Below are positions 57,307 to 64,000 of a DNA stretch of 64,000 nucleotides, one piece after another. The translations under genes and the position numbers were made by a program. The notes beneath the pieces were generated by a model, which searched no databases, had not been told where the DNA came from, and saw nothing but the letters and a program-made list of their open reading frames with translations. The DNA is taken from positions 18,530 through 82,529 of the forward strand of contig NZ_RQZG01000017.1 in the NCBI RefSeq assembly GCF_003859805.1, read 5' to 3'. The first letter of the stretch is position 1. Every line of letters begins with the position of its first letter. The DNA is from Arachnia propionica (GTDB lineage Bacteria; Actinomycetota; Actinomycetes; Propionibacteriales; Propionibacteriaceae).

Positions 57307-58575
57307 ATGGGCTACACGAAACGCCTGGTCGATGAGGAACTCGATACGTTGCTGCCACATGTGACAGCCATCGCACTCGACGGACCCAAGGGGGTCGGCA
57401 AGACCTCCACCGCACTCCGCCGCACCACAGAACAACTCCGCTTGGACACCGTGCCCCACAGGTCGGCCGTGAGCGAGGACGCCGACCTGGTGAACCGACT
57501 CCCCAGGCCACTACTGATCGACGAATGGCAGCGCGTTCCCGCCGTGTGGGACACCGTCAGGCGGGCCGTGGACGACGGCGCCGAGCCGGGCTCATTCCTG
57601 CTCGCCGGCAGTGCTGCTCCTCAGCTGTCCGACCCCATCCATTCAGGCGCCGGGAGGATCCTGTCACTGCGGATGCGCCCCATGGCCCTGTGCGAACGCG
57701 GCTTGGTCGACCCCACCGTCAGCCTCACACGACTGCTGCAGGGAGACGCCGAGATCGGCGGAAGCAGCCCTCTGGGCCCCGGGGACTACGTGAGGGAGAT
57801 TCTCGCCTCGGGACTACCCGGCCTGCACCATCTTCCGCCACGTGCCCGGAACGCACAGCTGCGCAGTTACCTGACGAGGGTCATGGAGCGGGAACTCACC
57901 GATGAGCAAGGCGTCACGCTGCGTCGCCCCGAATCCCTCGCGCTGTGGTTGCGGGCCTATGCATCGGCGTCGGGAACAACCGCCTCCTGGGAGAAGATCC
58001 GGGCCACAGCCACACCCGGGGACGCCGACCCACCCAGCAAGGTGACCACGATGCGCTATCGGGACTGGCTGACCGCGCTCTGGCTCCTCGATCCAGTGCC
58101 CGCATGGCTGCCACTCGCGTCAGGCTTGCCGAGTCTCACTCGGGCACCGAAGCACCATCTGGCGGATCCGGCACTCGCCTCGGTGCTGCTGCGTGCCACC
58201 TCCATCTCGCTGCAGAAGGGCGAGGGAAGATGGCTCGGCGCCCGAGGTGCACTCATCGGCGGCCTCTTCGAGGGATTGGCCACCTTGTCGGTGAGAGCCG
58301 CGGCACAGGCGGCAGGAGCCGAGGTCTCACATCTGAGGTCGAGTCGCGGGGAACGGGAGATCGACCTCATCGTCGAGGGCGAGGACGGACGCATCCTCGC
58401 CGTCGAGGTGAAGTTCAGCCGCGCCGCGTCCCACGAGGACGTGGCGCATCTCCTGTGGCTGAAGGAGAGGCTCGGCGACCAGGTCAGCGACATGGTGCTT
58501 CTCAACACCGGCGAGCACGCCCACCGTCGTCGCGACGGGGTCGCGGTGGTTCCGCTGGCGCTGCTGGGGTTGTGA
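57307..58575 (+). CDS. AAA ATPase with C-terminal DUF4143 domain
   Basis: A full-length 422-aa member of the COG1373-type ATP-binding family. Walker A is GPKGVGKTS (residues ~27-35) and the Walker B-like strand LLIDEWQ. The C-terminal domain has GLFEGLATLSVRAAA and REIDLIVEGEDGRILAVEVKF, the E-D-x-K-like nuclease-fold motif of DUF4143. Family members are frequent, recombining and often decayed; the function is poorly known. ATG 57307 directly follows a 23-bp repeat array, suggesting autoregulation. Confidence 0.85.
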   Translation: MGYTKRLVDEELDTLLPHVTAIALDGPKGVGKTSTALRRTTEQLRLDTVPHRSAVSEDADLVNRLPRPLLIDEWQRVPAVWDTVRRAVDDGAEPGSFLLAGSAAPQLSDPIHSGAGRILSLRMRPMALCERGLVDPTVSLTRLLQGDAEIGGSSPLGPGDYVREILASGLPGLHHLPPRARNAQLRSYLTRVMERELTDEQGVTLRRPESLALWLRAYASASGTTASWEKIRATATPGDADPPSKVTTMRYRDWLTALWLLDPVPAWLPLASGLPSLTRAPKHHLADPALASVLLRATSISLQKGEGRWLGARGALIGGLFEGLATLSVRAAAQAAGAEVSHLRSSRGEREIDLIVEGEDGRILAVEVKFSRAASHEDVAHLLWLKERLGDQVSDMVLLNTGEHAHRRRDGVAVVPLALLGL

Positions 58576-58599
58576 GATGCAGCCGCGTCGCGGCACCTG

Positions 58600-58629
58600 T
58601 AGAATCCTTATGTGGAACATAAGGATTCT
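58600..58629. promoter_or_regulatory. MarR operator overlapping a leaderless start
   Basis: AGAATCCTTATGT (58601-58613) and ACATAAGGATTCT (58617-58629) are perfect 13-nt inverted repeats with a 3-nt spacer. TAGAAT (58600-58605) is a near-consensus -10 box, and the GTG start (58612) lies inside the operator. Confidence 0.8.
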
Positions 58630-59055
58630 GTGGAGGCGATCCGGGCGTGGTGGCGGCTGGAACGGGCCCGGGCCAGGTTCGACGCCCACGTCAGGCGCGA
58701 CTCCGGCGTGACCGGGTCGCAGTTGGCCCTGCTGCGCATCATCGACGAACGTGAGCCGGTGTCGATCCGGCAGCTGCGCGACGAGCTGGACTGGCACCCC
58801 GCCTCACTCGGGCAGGCGATCCAGCGTCTCGAAGGCCGCGGCTTCGTCGCGGTGGCGCAGGACCCGTCGGACCGACGCCGTCGCATCTGCCAGCTGACGG
58901 CGGCAGGTCAGGCGCTGTTGCACCGAACGCCCGTGGCGGGACCGGTGCGCCTGCGCACCCTCCACATGGCCCCGGAGGACCTCACCGTGATGCGACGCGG
59001 ATTCGAGCTTGCCCTGGCGGCCTTCGGCTGGGAGGAGTGGAGCGATGACGAATGA
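58612..59055 (+). CDS. MarR family transcriptional regulator
   Basis: A 147-aa regulator. The winged helix is visible: VSIRQLRDELDWHPASLGQAIQRLEGRGFVAVAQDPSDRRRRICQLTAAGQ in outline (about residues 45-100). GTG start at 58612, inside a 13-bp inverted repeat, so self-repression is likely. A downstream GTG at 58630 could also start it. The next gene starts 11 nt before its stop. Confidence 0.9.
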   Translation: MEHKDSVEAIRAWWRLERARARFDAHVRRDSGVTGSQLALLRIIDEREPVSIRQLRDELDWHPASLGQAIQRLEGRGFVAVAQDPSDRRRRICQLTAAGQALLHRTPVAGPVRLRTLHMAPEDLTVMRRGFELALAAFGWEEWSDDE

Positions 59056-59293
59056 CCTGACCGGCCTGCCCAACGTCGGCCAGGTGCTGGCCCGGGCCCT
59101 CACGGAGGCGGGGATCGACACACCGGCGAAGCTGGTCGAGCTGGGCAGCGTCGAAGCCTGGTGGCGCATCCATCCCACCTTCGACTGCATGCACTCCTTG
59201 TTCGCCCTCGAGGGCGCGATCCAGGGCATCCCGAAGAGTCTGCTCGACGACGAGACCCGACGCCGCCTGCGAGAGGAGGCCAACCGCCGGTGA
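59045..59293 (+). CDS. TfoX C-terminal domain protein
   Basis: An 82-aa protein. LTGLPNVGQVLARALTEAGI, AKLVELGSVEAWWR and HSLFALEGAIQGI match the helical TfoX/Sxy C-terminal domain, which alone is common in bacteria and has an unclear role. ATG 59045 overlaps the MarR stop, so the two genes are coupled. Confidence 0.85.
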   Translation: MTNDLTGLPNVGQVLARALTEAGIDTPAKLVELGSVEAWWRIHPTFDCMHSLFALEGAIQGIPKSLLDDETRRRLREEANRR

Positions 59294-59326
59294 GCCGTCG
59301 CTGTGGAGGTTCCGCCGACGCGCGGT

Positions 59327-59956
59327 TCACCGCACCTGCGCGGCTGACCGGATGCCCAGGAACACCAGGACGGCCCCGCCGAGCTGGTTGATCCGCCGGG
59401 ACCACGCGAGACGGTCGAACCGCGCGGAGAGGGCCGTGAGGCCGGTCGCCCAGAGGCCGAGCCACAGCACCATCACGAGGATGTGGCCGACCCCGAGCTG
59501 CACCATGGACCAGACACCCGCCTGTGTGGCGCTCAGGAACTGCGGTGCCAGGGTGAGGTAGACGGCCGCCGCCTTCACGTTGAGGACATTGGCCACGAGG
59601 GCACGGCGTCCCTCGATCCATGCCGAGTGCCGCCTCATCGCGTCGGAACTCCCCTGCTCCGTCGAGGAGCGACTGCGCAGCCACAGCCAGAGCCCGAGTC
59701 CGATCAGGTAGGCGGCTCCTGCCAGCCGCAGGAGCCGGTAGAGCTCCGCTGACTGCATCACCACAGCGGCCAGCCCCACTCCGGCGAGAACGGCATGGGT
59801 GATGATCCCGACAGCCGTACCCGCGATGCAGGCCCAGGCTCCGGGCCTGTCACCGACCATGCCGCGGGCACTGACGAGGGTGAAGCTGGCCCCCGGGGTG
59901 AGGACCAGCGGCGTGACGGCGACTGCGAAGCCCAGCAGGGCGGTCAGCTCGATCAT
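59327..59956 (-). CDS. LysE family amino acid exporter
   Basis: A 209-aa membrane protein with five or six helices, matching LysE/RhtB exporters: AVAVTPLVLTPGASFTLVSARG at the N-terminus (PGPA-like TPGAS), LLRLAGAAYLIGLGLWLW, NVLNVKAAAVYLTLAPQFL. GATACT lies 7 nt before the ATG (leaderless). The substrate is unknown. It converges with the TfoX-C gene. Confidence 0.88.
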   Translation of the reverse strand: MIELTALLGFAVAVTPLVLTPGASFTLVSARGMVGDRPGAWACIAGTAVGIITHAVLAGVGLAAVVMQSAELYRLLRLAGAAYLIGLGLWLWLRSRSSTEQGSSDAMRRHSAWIEGRRALVANVLNVKAAAVYLTLAPQFLSATQAGVWSMVQLGVGHILVMVLWLGLWATGLTALSARFDRLAWSRRINQLGGAVLVFLGIRSAAQVR

Positions 59957-59982
59957 GCCCTCCAGTATCCCGGAGGAGGTCG

Positions 59983-60232
59983 TCAGGCGGGCACGCGATC
60001 CTCTCCGGGAGTCCGCACAGGGGTGTTGAGCTTCTCGTTGATCGCGTGTATTTCCGCAACGGTGGGGACGTCCCAGGCGTCATGACCATGTCCCCGGGTG
60101 CGGACCCGTTCGTTCGGTTTTGTGATGACGTGCCGCTTCTCGTGCTTGTCCTCGTCGAACAGCCCGATGTACTTCACCGAGGCTGCGTTGAAGTGCAACC
60201 GACACCACGGATCTGTGACCTTCCGCCCCTCA
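59983..60232 (-). pseudogene. C-terminal fragment of an unrecognised protein
   Basis: An open minus-strand frame whose last ~80 codons look protein-like: CRLHFNAASVKYIGLFDEDK, then KRHVITKPNERVRTRGHGHD, WDVPTVAEIHAINEKLN. There is no credible start, because upstream of 60232 the frame enters a 32-bp inverted repeat and low-complexity Arg/Ser sequence. I do not recognise the family. It may be a remnant truncated by insertion of the repeat. Confidence 0.4.
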
Positions 60233-60306
60233 TCCGCTGCAAACGTGCGGCGAGTTGCTGCTGAGAGCGCTTCCAGCAGCAACCCGCCGCACGTTTGCAG
60301 CGGATC
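60233..60306. repeat. 32-bp inverted repeat with 10-nt loop
   Basis: Arms 60233-60264 and 60275-60306 are complementary with a single A/C mismatch. The outer part reads ATCCGCTGCAAACGTGCGGCG. It lies just before msrA and next to the orphan fragment. It may be a terminator or a small mobile palindromic element. Confidence 0.75.
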
Positions 60307-60326
60307 GCTCCTTACACTGATCGCTG

Positions 60327-60803
60327 ATGAACGAGGAGATCTGTCTTGCAGGCGGTTGTCTGTGGGGTGTGCAGGCGTTCGTCTCAACCCTGCCCGGCGT
60401 CGTGTGGACCGAGGCCGGACGGGCGAACGGCAGCAGCGACTCTCTCGATGGGCCCTACGACGGCTACGCCGAATGCGTGCGGACACGGTTCGACCCGGCG
60501 GTCACCGGCGTCACACGGCTCATCACGCACCTGTTTGAGATCATCGACCCCTACAGCGTCAATCAGCAGGGACCAGATGTCGGGGAGAAGTACCGCACGG
60601 GCGTCTACTCGCGGGAACCGGCACACCTGGCCGAGGCCCGGGCCTTCATCGACAGCCGCAGCGATGCGGCCCGCATCGTCGTGGAGGTCCTGCCACTGAC
60701 CAACTACGTCCGCAGCGCCGAGGAACACCAGCACCGCCTGGCCCGTTGCCCCGACGACGTCTGCCACATCCCGCAGGAGCTGCTGACGAAGTACCGGCGG
60801 TGA
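60327..60803 (+). CDS. msrA: peptide-methionine (S)-S-oxide reductase
   Basis: Repairs oxidised methionine in proteins. The active-site motif is GGCLWG (Cys 11; usually GCFWG), followed by PGVVWTEAGRANG, GYAECVRTRFDP and DPYSVNQQGPDVGEKYRTGVY, all typical of MsrA. Length 158 aa, near the family minimum. ATG at 60327, 21 nt after the inverted repeat. Confidence 0.92.
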   Translation: MNEEICLAGGCLWGVQAFVSTLPGVVWTEAGRANGSSDSLDGPYDGYAECVRTRFDPAVTGVTRLITHLFEIIDPYSVNQQGPDVGEKYRTGVYSREPAHLAEARAFIDSRSDAARIVVEVLPLTNYVRSAEEHQHRLARCPDDVCHIPQELLTKYRR

Positions 60804-60863
60804 GCTGTTCCTCGTCCACGACTTCCCTCCGGAACCACCCGTGCGACTGGCGAAGGGGTCGTG

Positions 60864-61412
60864 TCACGGCAGGGCACGCAGATCGCCGACCACGAGTTCC
60901 CGAGAACTGCCTCGAAGGGCCGTGACTGCAGCCTGTGAGATCTGTTCGTGCGTCAGCCACTCCCCGCCCGAACTGCCCAGGTACACATCGCAGAGGTCCC
61001 CCGTGCGCGGTTCGTGTGATGCCATGGCCTTCGCCCGAGGATCACCACTGGCGCTGCCCCACAACCGGACCACCCGCGTGGCGTCGGTCAGCAAGGGGTC
61101 GATCTCCATGGTCACTGCGTCACGGTGCGGTTGATGCACCCACAGGATGACACTGCACACCTCCCGGCCAGCGACGGCGACCCTGCAGCGCTGCCCATAC
61201 TCGGCAGGACGCACCCAGTCGGCATCAACCGCGGTCGCGCCCTCCGGCATCCCAGCGACGGCACGGCTGGCATGCCGCGCCACGACGACGACCTGCTCTC
61301 CTTCCCGGAGAAGCTGCTCGACGGCAGGTCGCAGCATTCCCGTCCCACCCAGCACGAGGACCACTCCCCGTCGGCCATGATGGCTGGATCGCGTCGCGTC
61401 GGCATTCCCCAT
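60864..61412 (-). CDS. Rossmann-fold NAD(P)-binding protein, short-chain-dehydrogenase-like
   Basis: A 182-aa protein. VVLVLGGTGMLRPAVEQLLREGEQVVVVAR (about residues 17-46) is a Rossmann nucleotide-binding start like those of short-chain or NmrA-like proteins. The rest (VCSVILWVHQPHRDAV; RVVRLWGSASGDPRAKAM) is short and lacks a clear Tyr-x-x-x-Lys motif, so activity is uncertain. ATG 61412 has GGAGG 5 nt upstream. It is downstream of the three-gene module on the same strand, 101 nt away. Confidence 0.55.
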   Translation of the reverse strand: MGNADATRSSHHGRRGVVLVLGGTGMLRPAVEQLLREGEQVVVVARHASRAVAGMPEGATAVDADWVRPAEYGQRCRVAVAGREVCSVILWVHQPHRDAVTMEIDPLLTDATRVVRLWGSASGDPRAKAMASHEPRTGDLCDVYLGSSGGEWLTHEQISQAAVTALRGSSRELVVGDLRALP

Positions 61413-61513
61413 GTCATCCTCCATCCACAGGTCAGGACTCTGAGTCGCGTCATCCGTCGCAGACCTGGCTCCAGTCCCCATTGCGTCGCAGACCTGGACT
61501 CCTTCCACCGTGC

Positions 61514-62233
61514 TCACATCTGGCGTCGCTCCTTCAGCGTGTGACGCATCGCGCGCCGAATCATGCTGTGTGACTGTGGATTCTTCAGCAGTTCCTGATA
61601 GGTCGAACCGTCTCTGTCAGCGCGCAGCCAGTCCAGACACGCCCGGGTCTCGACCATCAGATCATCGCTACCCATTTCATCGCACCACTCTTCGATGAGG
61701 TCGGCTTCCTCGTAGAAAGCGACGGTCTGGTCATGGAAGATGCGGGTGTGCACCACGACTCGGGAGCTGTAGTGCACCCAACGCTGGAGCAGCAGGTTCA
61801 CCCCGAACGGTGACAAGCAGGCCGTTCGCGCACTCAGCAGATCGGGGGCCACCGTGTAGAGGTTGTCGAAGTTGGCCGCCTGGTGTCGACTCTGACTCGC
61901 CACATCGGGGCGGATGTCGGGCAAGGGCATCAGGTTGAAGTTGCCTCTCACCCAGCCGGACTCGTCGAGTTCCTTCCGACTCGTCACCTCGGCAACAAGT
62001 ACCTGCCAAGCTAGATCGACACCATTCGTGCGCATGGAGCACGGGTGTTGCAGGACAATGACGGAGCGTGCTTTCACCTTCCCGGTCGATCCGGGTAGGA
62101 GTACTCCGGTGAACACATCACCGGTGAAGATGGGGCGGGTCCCCGAGACCTCGTCGCCGCGTGCTCGGTAGAGCGCATCCCAACGCGGGACGCCCTCTAC
62201 GTAGGGGGATTCGAGATCGTGACTCAAGGTCAA
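61514..62233 (-). CDS. unknown protein, third gene of the TIGR04255 module
   Basis: I recognise no family. The 239-aa product is soluble, with SVIVLQHPCSMRTNGVDLAWQ near residues 58-78 (a Cys and His that may matter), GWVRGNFNLMPLPDI and a helical C-terminus (DRDGSTYQELLKNPQSHSMIRRAMR). The start overlaps the HTH gene stop by 4 nt (ATGA), so it belongs to one operon with it. Base composition appears less GC-rich than the surrounding chromosome. Confidence 0.75.
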   Translation of the reverse strand: MTLSHDLESPYVEGVPRWDALYRARGDEVSGTRPIFTGDVFTGVLLPGSTGKVKARSVIVLQHPCSMRTNGVDLAWQVLVAEVTSRKELDESGWVRGNFNLMPLPDIRPDVASQSRHQAANFDNLYTVAPDLLSARTACLSPFGVNLLLQRWVHYSSRVVVHTRIFHDQTVAFYEEADLIEEWCDEMGSDDLMVETRACLDWLRADRDGSTYQELLKNPQSHSMIRRAMRHTLKERRQM

Positions 62234-62889
62234 CCCTTCATACGGATCGAGCGTTGGCCGTCGCCCGCATCGAAGACCTCGAAGTCTGACCGATACCGCT
62301 CACGCCAGTCGGGGTCGAACTCGGACAACAGCGCCTCGGGATCTTCATGGCCGCTCGCGAACTCGAAGACCAGATCCGCACGATTGGCGCTGTACAGGGT
62401 GATCGGGGTGACGGGGGCCGTCGAGGAGAGCGGCATCTCGAACCACGAAGCGATCTCATCGACCATGTAGTGCTTGGTGATCAGGTCACACGCGGCAAGT
62501 AGGCTTGCAATCCGAAAGCGGCTGTCACCAGACGCCCTCTCTCCTTTTCGCCACTTCTGGACCGCGGGCACACTCACGCCTACCATGCGCGCGATGTCGC
62601 GCCAGGCGAACCCGAGATCAGCTAGCTCCGTGAGCATCGACGTCACGCTTGCCTTACCCCGCTCAGCGGCCGCAGTGCGCCACTCATCCTCATGGGTCCG
62701 TTTGTGGAGGTCGTCAGCATCATCGTGGAGCGCGCGGGCCATGCTCCTGATCCCGCCCGCCTGGGTCGTCAACAGGGGAAGTGTGGTCCTCGTTTCCGTC
62801 ACGTTCTGCGGAACCGTGAAGGCACCCGCAGTAGGGCGCGATCCCAGCGCAGACTCGACAGCAGCGTTCCGCACCTTTGCGTCAGTCAT
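62230..62889 (-). CDS. HTH-domain protein, second gene of the TIGR04255 module
   Basis: A 219-aa protein. A helix-turn-helix is visible at about residues 90-115 (AWRDIARMVGVSVPAVQKWRKG), within a longer helical region beginning MARALHDDADDLHKR. The C-terminal ~70 residues (TLYSANRADLVFEFASGHED; LLSEFDPDWRERY) do not match a family I know. It may be the regulator or a DNA-binding effector of the module. The start overlaps the TIGR04255 gene by 8 nt. Confidence 0.75.
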   Translation of the reverse strand: MTDAKVRNAAVESALGSRPTAGAFTVPQNVTETRTTLPLLTTQAGGIRSMARALHDDADDLHKRTHEDEWRTAAAERGKASVTSMLTELADLGFAWRDIARMVGVSVPAVQKWRKGERASGDSRFRIASLLAACDLITKHYMVDEIASWFEMPLSSTAPVTPITLYSANRADLVFEFASGHEDPEALLSEFDPDWRERYRSDFEVFDAGDGQRSIRMKG

Positions 62890-63703
62890 GTCGCAACACT
62901 TCCTCCCTCAGCCGATGGGTGATCACACTCTCGAAGACACCTCGCACCGGTTCATGCAGCGTGTCCGCCAAACCCAAGATGAGATCCACATCGAACTCGG
63001 GCACTTCGTCGGCTGCCTGCCAGAAGCTGTCGAAGTCGAGCTTGAACAGAGGCCCCGGAGGAGGCAACGGGCGGCGTAGGTCCGGAGTCGACTGCACCGC
63101 GTAGTCATTCTGCGCGCCATACCTCAACACCAGGGCTCGATCGCTGCCGCCGGAGAACACGAGGACACCCTCACCCACCACCGGCACCAGACCCAACTCC
63201 GCGCCGACGTGCGCAGGACCCAGCAAGGAAGAGTCCACCCACTGAGCCCAGTCGGGTCCACTGCCATCATTCCCAGCGGGGACCCTGATCTCATCAATGT
63301 ATCGAAGCCCGATCCGCTCGACCCCGGCCGGAGGGCCGACCGCCAAACGGGCTTGGAGCGCGACGTCGAGCAACTCACGCATCCTGTCATAGCTGCCGTA
63401 GTCGGTGGTCTCGATCACCAAGCTTTCGGGGCGGACCGACAAGGCCGTTCGCTTGTCGCGGCTCGCCCATCTCTGGAAGCTGCTGATGACCTGCTGCTGC
63501 ACGGGAGGGCCGTCTGGCCCTGCCTGCACAGAGACAGAGACCTCTTCCATCTCGCTGGGCAAGGGCAGCAAGTGCTTGATCCGTGCGGACAGGTCCGCGA
63601 CCTGCTTGCGATCGAGCGACTCGCACAGCGAGTGCCGCACCTCGATCGCCATCAGGACGATGGGGGTGCTCGGGTAGATCTCTCGCTCCCTCACCTCAGC
63701 CAT
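62882..63703 (-). CDS. TIGR04255 family protein, first gene of a three-gene module
   Basis: A 273-aa protein with YPSTPIVLMAIEVRHSL at the N-terminus, GVERIGLRYIDEI in the middle and LFKLDFDSFWQ towards the end, the signature stretches of TIGR04255 proteins, whose function is unknown. ATG 63703 is preferred to 63712; TATCTT (complement 63711-63716) lies 7 nt upstream, so this is the promoter-proximal, leaderless gene. It overlaps the HTH gene by 8 nt. Confidence 0.82.
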   Translation of the reverse strand: MAEVREREIYPSTPIVLMAIEVRHSLCESLDRKQVADLSARIKHLLPLPSEMEEVSVSVQAGPDGPPVQQQVISSFQRWASRDKRTALSVRPESLVIETTDYGSYDRMRELLDVALQARLAVGPPAGVERIGLRYIDEIRVPAGNDGSGPDWAQWVDSSLLGPAHVGAELGLVPVVGEGVLVFSGGSDRALVLRYGAQNDYAVQSTPDLRRPLPPPGPLFKLDFDSFWQAADEVPEFDVDLILGLADTLHEPVRGVFESVITHRLREEVLRHD

Positions 63704-64000
63704 ACTACCCAAGATACAACCCGAACGACAACCATCTCGGCTGAGTCACGGAACGCGACGGTGGCTGCCCATCATGGCCACGACCATTCGACGACCGCCA
63801 CTACAACGTTGAGTGCCACACCTGCACCCCACAGCTGGTCAACCTGCCTCAGGGTGCACGAAATCCGGTTCAAGGCGTTGTTCACGGGGTTGAGGTGGTT
63901 GCTCTTTCCGGAGGGTTATTCAGGTGGCTTGAAAATAGCATCATGAAACACGTCGCAATTTAAACACAAAGGGGCAGCTCATTCCGATAGGATAAATCTT
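63704..64000. other. right-end intergenic region
   Basis: No gene is supported. The promoter box of the TIGR04255 gene is at 63711-63716. An open stretch encoding RFKALFTGLRWLLFPEG at about 63855-63945 has no recognisable family. The last ~70 nt are clearly more AT-rich than the window average, which could mark foreign DNA continuing beyond the edge. Confidence 0.4.

Noticed and set aside
63209..63946. 245-codon plus-strand frame at the right end
   Set aside because: Antisense to the TIGR04255 gene; only its last ~30 codons lie outside it and match nothing I know. I also found no insertion-sequence ends there.

Overview
The window reads as chromosome of a high-GC Gram-positive actinobacterium. 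The evidence is a mycothiol S-conjugate amidase (Mca), an HspR-controlled dnaK-grpE-dnaJ-hspR operon with HAIR operators, a DUF3073 protein, monomeric NADP-isocitrate dehydrogenase, LacI-controlled maltodextrin uptake without a local ATPase, and many genes with a TAnnnT box 6-7 nt before the start codon (leaderless transcripts). The gene mix would fit Propionibacteriaceae, but I cannot fix family or genus from sequence alone.

Layout. 1-5.5 kb: partial 2H phosphoesterase, M20 amidohydrolase, membrane protein, methionine ABC importer metN-metI-metQ, PemK/MazF-like protein. 5.8-11.5 kb: KDPG-aldolase-like protein without the Schiff-base lysine, Ig-like surface protein, SH3/peptidase envelope protein, pgi, SanA-like protein. 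11.7-12.05 kb: tRNA-Glu/Asp/Phe. 12.1-16.5 kb: DUF4185 Tat protein, acetyltransferase, an eight-unit inverted-repeat array, ribokinase, DUF6767, hydrolase, DUF3073. 16.6-18.9 kb: icd. 19.1-22.5 kb: an unusual operon of small membrane protein, processive family-2 glycosyltransferase, membrane-anchored PIG-L deacetylase and ATP-grasp ligase. 22.5-26.5 kb: purM, purF, M20 dipeptidase. 26.6-33.1 kb: malG, malF, malE divergent from lacI-type regulator and GH13 alpha-glucosidase. 33.2-37.9 kb: internally deleted DUF4143 ATPase gene, then the heat-shock operon. 38-44.9 kb: TM2, DUF2752, DUF1707 fusion, tRNA-Thr, adhesin-like/DUF2089 pair, Ser/Thr kinase, DUF2207-like, greA. 45-54.9 kb: mca, rhomboid, YyaL, TetR with a divergent SnoaL-like gene, glpD, two beta-propeller proteins, a DEDDh exonuclease. 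55-56.2 kb: relic of a carotenoid locus (idi fragment, broken methyltransferase, intact crtYc/crtYd-like genes). 56.2-60.8 kb: immunity-like protein, VOC protein, full DUF4143 ATPase behind three 23-bp repeats, MarR, TfoX-C, LysE, MsrA. 60.8-63.7 kb: Rossmann protein, then a compact three-gene module (TIGR04255, HTH protein, unknown) in DNA that looks less GC-rich than the rest.

How genes work together. Housekeeping blocks (methionine import, purine synthesis, maltodextrin import and hydrolysis, chaperones) are conventional. Two parts look least described. The first is the glycosyltransferase/deacetylase/ATP-grasp operon, whose order of activities resembles the mycothiol logic (glycosylate, deacetylate, ligate) but built around a membrane-embedded processive synthase. 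The second is the TIGR04255/HTH/unknown operon at the right end. Several loci carry decay marks (DUF4143 internal deletion, carotenoid relics, an orphan C-terminal fragment near 60 kb). No CRISPR array, complete insertion sequence or prophage was seen.
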